Below are positions 1 through 6,141 of a stretch of DNA of 7,667 nt, piece after piece. Origin of the DNA: an uncultured Succinivibrio sp. (GTDB lineage Bacteria > Pseudomonadota > Gammaproteobacteria > Enterobacterales > Succinivibrionaceae); assembly GCA_902772715.1 (NCBI GenBank), contig CACYBT010000311.1, forward strand, positions 1 to 7,667, given 5' to 3'. The notes below the pieces were generated by a model that saw nothing but the letters and a program-made list of their open reading frames with translations, did not search any database and was not told the DNA's origin. The position numbers and the translations under genes are program-made. Position 1 is the first letter of the stretch, and the number at the start of each line of letters is the position of its first letter.

Positions 1-37
1 GATTAGGATAAGGAAATTTAGTTGATAGCGTAAGTTT

Positions 38-57
38 TCACAAAATTGATTTTGTGA
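38..57. promoter_or_regulatory. Operator-like palindrome upstream of zipA
   Basis: A perfect 9-base inverted repeat (TCACAAAAT, two central bases TG, ATTTTGTGA) lies about 40 bases before the zipA -35 box. It is not followed by a T-run on either strand, so it is a poor intrinsic terminator. The half-sites TCACA and TGTGA stand in the opposite order to a CRP site, so it is not a standard CRP box. A regulator-binding site or a weak hairpin at the end of an unseen upstream gene are both possible. Confidence 0.35.
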
Positions 58-99
58 TATTCCGCCGATCGTGTTGTCGCCATATACCAACTAACTGTT

Positions 100-128
100 T
101 TTACAAAAATGAACGGATTGGGTATAAA
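100..128 (+). promoter_or_regulatory. Sigma70-type promoter for zipA-ligA
   Basis: TTTACA (100-105) and TATAAA (123-128) are separated by exactly 17 bases, and each matches the sigma70 consensus at five of six positions. The predicted start is near base 135, giving a short leader of about 28 bases before the zipA ATG. The -10 box lies inside a small inverted repeat, GGTAT-AAA-ATACC (121-133), which could be chance or a repressor half-turn. No experimental start is known; this is a consensus match only. Confidence 0.6.
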
Positions 129-162
129 ATACCAAAATGTGTTTATTTGAAATGGAGTCCCA

Positions 163-906
163 ATGACTTTTGACGATTCTTCCTCAATTATCCTTATAAT
201 TGGTGCTATCGCTATCTTAGCCTTTTTGGTTCATGGTTTATGGTTTTCAGGAAAGAGCATAAATCGGAAATTGGAAAAAAATTCTAAAGAAGATCAGGCA
301 ATTTTGAATTCTTCGGCTGTAGGTAAAGTTCGTATTATTGTATCGAGAAATGATTCTGTGTCTTCTGATCCTCAAAAAGACCTTGAAAAATTTGAGACCT
401 TTACCAAGGAACCAAGAGGTGATGAAAATGGTTCTATGATACCGAAAACATCCAAACCAAAGGAAATTGTAAAAGAGCAGGTTTGCGTGTTTTATGAAAT
501 GAATCTTCATGCCAGTGAAGGTCGAGAGTATAAAGGTCTTGATTTAGAGGAGCTGTTTGCAAATTATGGCTTTATACGTGGAGATAATGATATTTTCTGC
601 GTATATGAGGATCCCAACGAAGCAGACCGTGATGACCGATTGGTTTTTAGAATTTGCAGTCTCGAGCCTCCTTATTGCTTTCCCAAAAAAATGGATAACT
701 TTACTACCAAAAGTTTAGCTATTTATATGCAGTTGCCTCCAAAAGGTCGAGCTTTTGTCTATTTTAAAGCAATGCGTATAGCGGCCAATTGCCTTATGGA
801 GCATCTTGGCGGTACTTCCTATGACAATGATAATGTAGAGTACACAGAAGAAAGACTTGATGCCATTGAACAGGCATTAGACGAGTATGACAAATCTGGA
901 GACTGA
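163..906 (+). CDS. zipA: Cell division protein ZipA, short-linker form
   Basis: ZipA is an inner-membrane divisome protein that tethers and bundles FtsZ at the division site. The N-terminus is hydrophobic at about residues 9-28 and is followed by basic residues, the usual ZipA anchor topology. Residues about 104-243 match the C-terminal FtsZ-binding domain; visible landmarks are EMNLHA, the YGFIRGD strand-turn, MDNFTT, and IYMQLPPKG, which parallels the E. coli IFMQVP stretch. The 247 residues compare with about 328 in E. coli. The shortfall is in the linker (about 30-103), which is charged and serine/lysine rich rather than Pro/Gln rich. The start is supported by GGAG at 154-157, five bases before the ATG. 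ligA starts 8 bases after the stop codon. Identification is by the family fold, context and anchor together. Confidence 0.9.
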   Translation: MTFDDSSSIILIIGAIAILAFLVHGLWFSGKSINRKLEKNSKEDQAILNSSAVGKVRIIVSRNDSVSSDPQKDLEKFETFTKEPRGDENGSMIPKTSKPKEIVKEQVCVFYEMNLHASEGREYKGLDLEELFANYGFIRGDNDIFCVYEDPNEADRDDRLVFRICSLEPPYCFPKKMDNFTTKSLAIYMQLPPKGRAFVYFKAMRIAANCLMEHLGGTSYDNDNVEYTEERLDAIEQALDEYDKSGD

Positions 907-914
907 TTCGTTCT

Positions 915-3002
915 ATGACTGCTCTTGAACATGAAAAAGAATATAAAGAATATCGGCAGCTTATTGACAAACTGAATGATTATGCTGTTGCCTATTATGT
1001 CCACGATGCACCTAAAGTACCAGATGCTGAATATGACAGACTCTATCGGGATCTTGAATTTTTAGAGTCAAAACATGCAGATTTTCGTGATGATGATTCT
1101 CCTACACGCAAGATTGGTGGTGCGGTTCTAGATAGTTTTAAAACAGTTACACACCAGGTTCCTTTGATGTCAATGGCAGATATTTTTGATAATAAGGAGC
1201 TCTTAGACTTTGACCGGCGCATGAGTGAAATCGCTGGTCCTAATGTGGAATATTGTGCTGAGCCAAAACTGGATGGCCTGGCAGTATCCATTATCTACAT
1301 AGATGGAAAATTTTCGCGTGCCGCCACTCGTGGTGATGGCAAGGTAGGTGAAGATGTTACGGATAATGTTAAAACCATAAAAGGTATTCCACTTATCTTG
1401 CAGGGTAATCATCTTCCTCAGTATCTTGATGTACGTGGTGAAGTCATTATGCCCCGTGATGGATTTAGGCGCTGGAATGAGAATGCTCTTAAAAACGGTG
1501 GAAAGCCCTTTGCAAATCCACGCAATGCTGCAGCCGGATCCTTGCGACAGTTAGATTCTAAAATTACCGCTAAAAGACCTTTATCCTTTTTTGCGTATTA
1601 TATTGGTGAAAGCAGAGGTTATGATTTTCCTGAAGACCAGTATCATTGTCTTTTGGAGTTAAAGAAACTGGGGTTGCCTGTTAATGCTAATATTCGCTGT
1701 GTTAATGGATTTGCGGGATTAGCGAGTTTTTACAATGATATTCTTGCGATAAGACCTAATCTTAATTACGACATTGATGGTGTGGTTTTGAAGGTCAATT
1801 CTCTCGCATTGCAGAATACTTTGGGATTTACCGCCAAGGTTCCAAGATGGGCCATTGCCTATAAGTTTCCTCCTGAAGAAATGATGACTCGGCTTTTGGA
1901 TGTGGATTTTCAGGTGGGAAGGACTGGTGCTATTACACCTGTGGCCAGACTTGAACCTGTTTATGTGGGTGGTGCAACGGTTTCCAATGCCACTTTGCAT
2001 AATGAAGATGAAATCAAGAGACTGGATCTAAAAATTGGTGATACGGTAATTGTCAGACGCGCGGGGGATGTAATTCCTCAAATATCCGGAGTTGTCCTTG
2101 AGAAACGTGATGGTACAGAAAAAGATATTTTTTTTCCTGCCTATTGCCCTGAATGCGGAAGTCTTATTGAAAGAGTGGAAGGGGAAAGTATCGCCAGATG
2201 TACGGGGGGACTGTTTTGCGGTGCTCAATTAAGAGAATCAATTATTCATTTCGTTTCCAGAGATGCTATGGATCTAGAAGGTTTTGGCGAAAAGATTGTT
2301 GAGGCTCTGATTTCGCAACAGAAAATATATAGTGTAGCTGATATTTATACTCTTGATGTTGATTCTTTAGCATCTACTCTTATTGATAACGGCAATGCGG
2401 AGAGAAAGCCTCGACTTTTGGGGAAAACTGTAGCGAAAAAACTTTTCAATGCCATTGAAAAGTCAAAGACTATAGCCATGGATCGTTTTATTTATGCCTT
2501 GGGGATTAGAGAAGTAGGAGTAACTACAGCTCGAACTTTAGCCTCACATTTTAAATCTTTTGATTTTCTTCAAAAGGCTTCCTATGAGGAATTACTGCAA
2601 ATTCCAGATGTGGGACCTGTTGTTGCCAAGCATATTGTTGATTTCTTTTTGGAGAAACATAATCTTGAGATCCTTGAGCGACTTTTAAAAAATGATGAAT
2701 TTTTGTTTTCTGCTGGAATTGAATTGATTCCATTGCCACAGGTTTCAGAGTTAAATGTCTCTTTACAGCCATTGCTTGGAAATACATATGTGCTTACAGG
2801 AACTCTGGAGTCGATGGATAGAAACTCTGCAAAAAAAATTCTGCTGGATCTTGGTGCTAAAGTCTCTGGTTCGGTATCAAAAAAGACTACCGCTGTAATT
2901 TGTGGAAGTGAGCCAGGTTCCAAGTTAACTACTGCTCAAACTCTTGGGATAAGGGTAATTCTTGAAGATGAGTTTCTAGAACTACTAAAGAAGTACAAAT
3001 AG
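915..3002 (+). CDS. ligA: NAD-dependent DNA ligase LigA
   Basis: This cytosolic ligase uses NAD+ to adenylate itself and seal nicks during lagging-strand synthesis and repair. The full domain order is present: domain Ia with the YHxxDAPxxPDAEYD-type NAD pocket (residues about 27-42), the adenylation domain with KLDG (catalytic Lys118, preceded by Glu116-Pro117), NPRNAAAGSLRQLD (201-214), an OB fold from about 325 with VGRTGAITPVA, a four-cysteine zinc finger (C411, C414, C429, C435), helix-hairpin-helix repeats (about 445-590) and a C-terminal BRCT domain (about 618-695). Length is 695 residues against 671 in E. coli. The likely ribosome site is GGAG at 898-901, inside the end of zipA and 13 bases from the ATG, so translation is probably coupled to zipA. 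All key residues are intact and it ends with TAG. Confidence 0.98.
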   Translation: MTALEHEKEYKEYRQLIDKLNDYAVAYYVHDAPKVPDAEYDRLYRDLEFLESKHADFRDDDSPTRKIGGAVLDSFKTVTHQVPLMSMADIFDNKELLDFDRRMSEIAGPNVEYCAEPKLDGLAVSIIYIDGKFSRAATRGDGKVGEDVTDNVKTIKGIPLILQGNHLPQYLDVRGEVIMPRDGFRRWNENALKNGGKPFANPRNAAAGSLRQLDSKITAKRPLSFFAYYIGESRGYDFPEDQYHCLLELKKLGLPVNANIRCVNGFAGLASFYNDILAIRPNLNYDIDGVVLKVNSLALQNTLGFTAKVPRWAIAYKFPPEEMMTRLLDVDFQVGRTGAITPVARLEPVYVGGATVSNATLHNEDEIKRLDLKIGDTVIVRRAGDVIPQISGVVLEKRDGTEKDIFFPAYCPECGSLIERVEGESIARCTGGLFCGAQLRESIIHFVSRDAMDLEGFGEKIVEALISQQKIYSVADIYTLDVDSLASTLIDNGNAERKPRLLGKTVAKKLFNAIEKSKTIAMDRFIYALGIREVGVTTARTLASHFKSFDFLQKASYEELLQIPDVGPVVAKHIVDFFLEKHNLEILERLLKNDEFLFSAGIELIPLPQVSELNVSLQPLLGNTYVLTGTLESMDRNSAKKILLDLGAKVSGSVSKKTTAVICGSEPGSKLTTAQTLGIRVILEDEFLELLKKYK

Positions 3003-3042
3003 CCTTTGGCTAATGTCTCATCCCATTACCTTGTTTCGTCGC

Positions 3043-3073
3043 AAAAAAAAGCCGTTTTTTTAATAACGGCTTT
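3043..3073. terminator. Bidirectional terminator between ligA and mltD
   Basis: A 9-base perfect stem AAAGCCGTT (3048-3056) pairs with AACGGCTTT (3065-3073) around an 8-base AT loop. On the minus strand the stem is followed by an unbroken run of eight T (complement of 3043-3050), a strong intrinsic terminator for mltD. On the plus strand the tail is only TTTAAT, so it would be a weaker terminator for ligA. It sits between two convergent genes, which fits a shared terminator. Confidence 0.88.
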
Positions 3074-3103
3074 AATGAAACTTGATTAGACAGTTGATGT
3101 TGA

Positions 3104-4048
3104 TTACTTCTGTTGCTGTCTTTTACTATAGAGAGCCTTTTCTAATTGATCGGCATGCTCGATTGGCACCAGCAATCCGTGCATTGAATCAATCTTATCT
3201 GTTGTGTATCCTGAATTAAGTTTTTTTAGCTCCTTAATTGATGCGCCAGAAAGCCTTGCAACCTCATTAAGTGACTTAATTTGACCGGCGATTTCCACCT
3301 TCTTGAATGAAGAACGGTTTTTAATGTTCGGTAAATCTATTTGGTATTTATCAGGATTTTTCAGAATATCCGAAAATGCTCTAAATTTATGCACATAATT
3401 ACGAGCCATAGCATTTATTGGTGTATTGTCTGCAGTTATATGCTTTACACCGGATTTTTTTGCTCGACTTATGGCTTTCTTAACGCCATATTCTCCCTGA
3501 TTATAGGCAGCAACCACCAATTCCCAGTTCTTGAGCTCAGAATATAAATACTTTAAGTACTTCACACCGGCATCCGTGCAGGCAAAAAAGTCATAAAGTC
3601 CATCATAACTGCCTGTGTTATGGAGGCCTAAAGTTTTTCCTGTTGATCTAACAAACTGCCAGGCACCATGAGCGCCTTTATAATGAACATGAGGATTTAA
3701 GCCACTTTCAATAAGTGGGATCGCAGCCAGTTCCAAAGGAAGATTTTCTTCTTTTAATTTGGTAAACAGATAATGTACATATACTTTGTTATCTGTTAAG
3801 TTCTTCTGTACTGTACGTGAAAATTTCTTAGCGAGTCTCTGCTCATTTGTAGAGAGTTTCAAGTTTAATGTGAAACGAGATTTGTCAGTTAAATCCGCCT
3901 CCCAAATTGACTCATTACTTCCATTTGCCATGTAGCCGGAATTTGAAGTATCTTTGACATTTGTTTGTGCGACAGTTGTACACGCATTTAAGGCAATAAT
4001 TGTGGCACAGAGCGACAGAATGCATACTAAAAAAGTTTTTCTTATCAT
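3104..4048 (-). CDS. mltD: MltD-type membrane-bound lytic transglycosylase, lacking LysM
   Basis: This enzyme cleaves the MurNAc-GlcNAc bond of peptidoglycan, forming 1,6-anhydro-MurNAc. The N-terminus is a lipoprotein signal: MIRK, a hydrophobic core, and lipobox L20-N21-A22-C23. Thr rather than Asp after the cysteine predicts outer-membrane sorting. The SLT domain spans about 95-225, with IESGLNP (catalytic Glu114), GAHGAWQF (125-132), AAYNQGEYG (180-188) and ARNYVHKF (215-222). Residues 226-305 follow E. coli MltD through SDILKNPDKY and the closing HADQLEKAL. The protein stops at 314 residues where E. coli MltD (about 452) continues into LysM repeats. There is no room for a lost LysM remnant, because the terminator starts 31 bases beyond the stop. 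A modest AGGG site lies four bases before the ATG. It is probably cotranscribed behind rnhA. Confidence 0.92.
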   Translation of the reverse strand: MIRKTFLVCILSLCATIIALNACTTVAQTNVKDTSNSGYMANGSNESIWEADLTDKSRFTLNLKLSTNEQRLAKKFSRTVQKNLTDNKVYVHYLFTKLKEENLPLELAAIPLIESGLNPHVHYKGAHGAWQFVRSTGKTLGLHNTGSYDGLYDFFACTDAGVKYLKYLYSELKNWELVVAAYNQGEYGVKKAISRAKKSGVKHITADNTPINAMARNYVHKFRAFSDILKNPDKYQIDLPNIKNRSSFKKVEIAGQIKSLNEVARLSGASIKELKKLNSGYTTDKIDSMHGLLVPIEHADQLEKALYSKRQQQK

Positions 4049-4061
4049 TAATCCCTAACTT

Positions 4062-4100
4062 GATCTAAAAAAACAGATCCGTAATTGCTATTAACAATTA
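4062..4100 (-). other. Two small hairpins in the rnhA-mltD spacer
   Basis: Read on the minus strand after the rnhA stop, TAATTG/CAATTA (4082-4087 with 4095-4100, 7-base loop) is followed by GATCT/AGATC (4062-4066 with 4075-4079) whose loop contains seven T. The stems are only 6 and 5 base pairs and AT-rich, so this is not a convincing terminator. It could act as a partial attenuator or RNA-processing point that lowers mltD expression relative to rnhA, or be chance. Confidence 0.25.
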
Positions 4101-4562
4101 TTAAGAGACAAAACCAATATCAACAATTTTGTTGTCTCCTAATGCCGAATTTCTAGCAAGTTCATCACAACGTTCGTTTTCAGTGTGTCCGTTATGACCT
4201 TTTACCCACACAAATGAAGTTATATGTCTTTGACATTCCTTATCAAGTTCCTGCCATAGATCCTTATTTTTGACAGGTTTTTTAGTGCTGGACATCCATT
4301 TATTTCTCTTCCAGTTACTAAGCCAGGTTGTTATTCCATTCTTTACGTACTGGCTATCTGTAACGATAGTAACCTTACAAGGTTCCTTAAGGGCCTTAAG
4401 ACCGTTAATAACTGCAGAAATTTCCATACGGTTATTGGTGGTAACTAAGTATCCCTGAGAAAGTTCTTTTACATGTTCTTTATATTTTAGTATGACTCCG
4501 TATCCTCCAGGTCCGGGATTTCCTAAACAAGAACCATCTGTAAAGATATGCACTTCTTTCAT
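4101..4562 (-). CDS. rnhA: Ribonuclease HI
   Basis: RNase HI cuts the RNA strand of RNA-DNA hybrids, removing R-loops and primer RNA in the cytosol. The 153 residues match the E. coli length (155). The four acidic metal ligands are present: Asp9 in FTDGSCLGNPGPGG, Glu47 in NRMEISA, Asp69 in VTDSQY and Asp133 in NERCDELA. The catalytic His123 lies in WVKGHNGH. The basic substrate-handling loop is visible around residues 80-100 (tryptophan and lysine rich). No clear Shine-Dalgarno site precedes the ATG; the leader just upstream is AT-rich, so translation may depend on an unstructured 5' end. It faces away from dnaQ, the classic divergent rnhA/dnaQ pair of Gammaproteobacteria, and heads a two-gene unit with mltD 52 bases downstream. 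Confidence 0.97.
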   Translation of the reverse strand: MKEVHIFTDGSCLGNPGPGGYGVILKYKEHVKELSQGYLVTTNNRMEISAVINGLKALKEPCKVTIVTDSQYVKNGITTWLSNWKRNKWMSSTKKPVKNKDLWQELDKECQRHITSFVWVKGHNGHTENERCDELARNSALGDNKIVDIGFVS

Positions 4563-4642
4563 GTTTGTAACTTACTAATAAAAATTAAGTAGTAATGTGG
4601 AAAAACAAGACATATAAAATTAATTAAATGTCTTCAAATTTC

Positions 4643-4668
4643 GCACTTTTATTATAGCATAAAAGTGC
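4643..4668. repeat. 10-base perfect inverted repeat over the rnhA promoter
   Basis: GCACTTTTAT (4643-4652) and ATAAAAGTGC (4659-4668) are exact reverse complements around the 6-base loop TATAGC. Beyond one mismatch, three further A/T pairs extend the symmetry. The repeat encloses the minus-strand -10 box, and neither strand has a T-run after it, so it is better read as a protein-binding operator than a terminator. The predicted transcript starts at its left edge, so only the distal arm would be transcribed. Confidence 0.6.
4651..4659 (-). promoter_or_regulatory. Extended -10 promoter for rnhA-mltD
   Basis: The minus strand reads TGCTATAAT, an exact extended -10 element (TGN plus consensus TATAAT). 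The region 16-18 bases upstream is only T-rich and shows no good -35, as is common for extended -10 promoters. Transcription would begin near 4644 and give a leader of about 82 bases before the rnhA ATG. The element is inside the inverted repeat at 4643-4668, suggesting it can be blocked by a bound repressor. Confidence 0.6.
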
Positions 4669-4904
4669 AAAAAATAAAAGCTCTAAAAATCAATGAGATA
4701 GATATTTATGTGCTGTTTTTTTTAGAAAATTAAAAAAAAATTTTTATAAATTGTAAATAACTCTTTATAAAACAAGCAATTACACATTGCACAATTTTAT
4801 CTCAAAATATTTAGAAAATTATTTTCACAAAAAACTAAAAACTAAAAAAATGAAAATAAATTATTACAATCGATCACAAAAAAAATAAGAAAATTGACAT
4901 AAAG

Positions 4905-4920
4905 TGTGATCAGAATCATA
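4905..4920 (+). promoter_or_regulatory. CRP-like binding site
   Basis: TGTGA-TCAGAA-TCATA matches the CRP core TGTGA-N6-TCACA at nine of ten core positions, with A-rich flanks. An exact TTGACA (4894-4899) lies just upstream and a consensus TATAAT (4949-4954) just downstream. A second CRP-like half, GATCACA (4872-4878), is 26 bases to the left and forms an inverted repeat with TGTGATC (4905-4911). In an AT-rich spacer chance matches are possible, and no crp gene is visible to confirm the regulator. Confidence 0.35.
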
Positions 4921-4925
4921 GAAAA

Positions 4926-4954
4926 TCGCCAATTGCTTAGTTGAACATTATAAT
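4926..4954 (+). promoter_or_regulatory. Candidate distal promoter for the dnaQ operon
   Basis: TATAAT (4949-4954) is an exact -10 box with TCGCCA (4926-4931) 17 bases upstream, a four of six match to the -35 consensus. The start would be near 4961, leaving a leader of about 235 bases before dnaQ. The CRP-like site is centred about 48 bases upstream of that start, not one of the usual activating positions. A second candidate -10, TATAGT (5152-5157), lies closer but has a poor -35. AT-rich DNA gives many false matches, so the true promoter is unresolved. Confidence 0.3.
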
Positions 4955-5158
4955 AGCTAATTTTATAAAAACACTGTATCAAAGTATTAGTTAAAGCATA
5001 TGTATATTTATTATATATCTGGACTTTATGAATATTATACAAGTTTTCTATATATTGCATTTTTTTAGAGTCATAATTAAAACCATTTATAACAGGTTTT
5101 TTATCTGGTATTACATCAATAGTAAGAATAGATTTTTTGCTTTTGTTAAGATATAGTT

Positions 5159-5194
5159 AGGGAGAACATATTGATGTTAACTACAGTGGAATAG
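5159..5194 (+). promoter_or_regulatory. Leader mini-ORF (6 codons) with strong ribosome site ahead of dnaQ
   Basis: AGGGAG (5159-5164) is the best Shine-Dalgarno sequence near dnaQ, but its properly spaced ATG is at 5174, not at the dnaQ start. That ATG opens a 6-codon reading frame, MLTTVE, closed by TAG at 5192-5194, three bases before the dnaQ ATG and in the same frame. Ribosomes ending here could restart on dnaQ. Alternatively the mini-ORF is the remnant of a longer DnaQ N-terminus interrupted by an amber codon. Whether it is translated is inference; the sequence arrangement is directly visible. Confidence 0.5.
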
Positions 5195-5197
5195 GCT

Positions 5198-6133
5198 ATG
5201 CGTAGACTAATTGCTCTTGATACTGAAACAACCGGCAAATCTGATGACGGAACTCCTGGGGATCATCGTATTATTGAAGTTGGTTGTGTCGAAATAATAG
5301 ATCGTAAAATTACTGGAAGAACGCTGCAGCTTTATATTAATCCTGAAAGAAGTGTGGATGAGGAAGCCTTTAAAGTACATGGTATTTCTGACGATTTTTT
5401 AAGCGATAAACCTTTATTCAAGGATATAGCCTCTATATTGATTGATTTTATAAGGGGATCTGAACTTCTTATTCACAATGCCAAGTTTGATGTGGGGTTT
5501 ATGGATAAGGAATGGGCTCTTCTGGGACTAAATGAAAGTACTAAAGATATGGCAACGGTTGTGGATACTGTAGCTCTGGCCATGAAATTATGCCCAGGTC
5601 ATCAGGTTAATCTTGACAATCTATGTAAACTGTATGACGTTGACCGTTCCGCCAGAACGCTGCACGGAGCATTACTTGATGCACAAATTCTTGCTGAAGT
5701 TTACCTGGCAATGACGGGCGGGCAGGGATCTTTAGAGTTTGGAAACACTGCTGCTGCTAAAAACATACGTTGGAAACGTCCCTTAGGAGTACAGTTAAAA
5801 GTTTTAGATGTTGATGAAAAAAGTCATGTGGTTCATGTGAATAAAGAGATAAGTCTGGCTCAGTCGTATATGAAGATACCAAAGACTGAGGATCATGGTG
5901 CTGTGGGTGGAACAAACTGGTCAGATGATTATGACTGTGAATTACTGACTCCAGGAAGCGATGAGCCTAAAAAAGACTTTAAAAAGAGACTGTCTGATCA
6001 AAAAGTAATATTACTAAATAAACTTCTATCCGAGCAACAACAGCAACTTCTAAAACAGTGTCAGGCTCTAGAACATCAGGCTCATGAGGAATGGTTGGAC
6101 AGAGTATTAGGTCGTAAAACTGCTAATAAATGA
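5198..6133 (+). CDS. dnaQ: DNA polymerase III epsilon subunit (proofreading exonuclease)
   Basis: DnaQ is the 3'-5' proofreading subunit of the Pol III core, bound to alpha and theta. The DEDDh active site is complete: Asp8 and Glu10 in LDTETTG, Asp98 in NAKFDVGFMD, and His156 and Asp161 in LHGALLDA. The stretch 153-176 is nearly the same as in E. coli. Q176-GSLE-F181 fits the beta-clamp-binding pattern and aligns with E. coli QTSMAF. At 311 residues it is about 70 longer than E. coli (243). The extra length lies between the clamp motif and a C-terminal helix, QAHEEWLDRV (293-302), that resembles the alpha-binding tail AAHEARLDLV of E. coli. The chosen ATG gives the normal spacing to the first motif; its local ribosome site is weak (GGA at 5188-5190). 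An in-frame TAG lies two codons upstream. It heads an operon with gmhA 8 bases downstream. Confidence 0.96.
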   Translation: MRRLIALDTETTGKSDDGTPGDHRIIEVGCVEIIDRKITGRTLQLYINPERSVDEEAFKVHGISDDFLSDKPLFKDIASILIDFIRGSELLIHNAKFDVGFMDKEWALLGLNESTKDMATVVDTVALAMKLCPGHQVNLDNLCKLYDVDRSARTLHGALLDAQILAEVYLAMTGGQGSLEFGNTAAAKNIRWKRPLGVQLKVLDVDEKSHVVHVNKEISLAQSYMKIPKTEDHGAVGGTNWSDDYDCELLTPGSDEPKKDFKKRLSDQKVILLNKLLSEQQQQLLKQCQALEHQAHEEWLDRVLGRKTANK

Positions 6134-6141
6134 GAAAATAA

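Larger units (their letters stand above)
4563..5197. other. Long AT-rich divergent intergenic region
   Basis: This 635-base gap between rnhA and dnaQ has no recognisable long gene, tRNA or insertion sequence. It is markedly richer in A and T than the flanking genes. It includes homopolymer runs (T8 at 4716-4723, A9 followed by T5 at 4732-4745, A8 at 4878-4885) and a short tandem CTAAAAA repeat (4835-4848). Embedded signals are listed separately: the rnhA promoter and palindrome, a CRP-like site and the dnaQ leader. Such DNA would be expected to be curved and a target for nucleoid proteins of the H-NS type; that is inference. Confidence 0.6.

Noticed and set aside
1..37. 3' end of a gene upstream of zipA
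   Set aside because: All three plus frames meet a stop within the first 25 bases, so at most a few codons could be present and they cannot be identified.
38..57. CRP site upstream of zipA
   Set aside because: The half-sites are TCACA then TGTGA, the reverse order of a CRP box, so only the palindrome is claimed.
2582..2923. 113-codon minus-strand open frame inside ligA
   Set aside because: It lies wholly antisense to the conserved HhH and BRCT region of ligA; the plus frame is clearly the real gene.
4643..4668. Intrinsic terminator for rnhA or an upstream transcript
   Set aside because: The stem is AT-rich and neither strand has a T-run after it; it overlaps an exact -10 element instead.
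4842..5060. 72-codon minus-strand open frame in the AT-rich spacer
   Set aside because: It has no ribosome site before its ATG, its composition is what A/T-rich codons give by chance (Ile, Asn, Tyr, Phe), it overlaps the dnaQ upstream signals, and it resembles no family I recognise.
5192..5194. TAG reassigned as a sense codon in this organism
   Set aside because: ligA and gmhA both end at TAG exactly where their families end, and reading through the ligA stop would run into its terminator hairpin.
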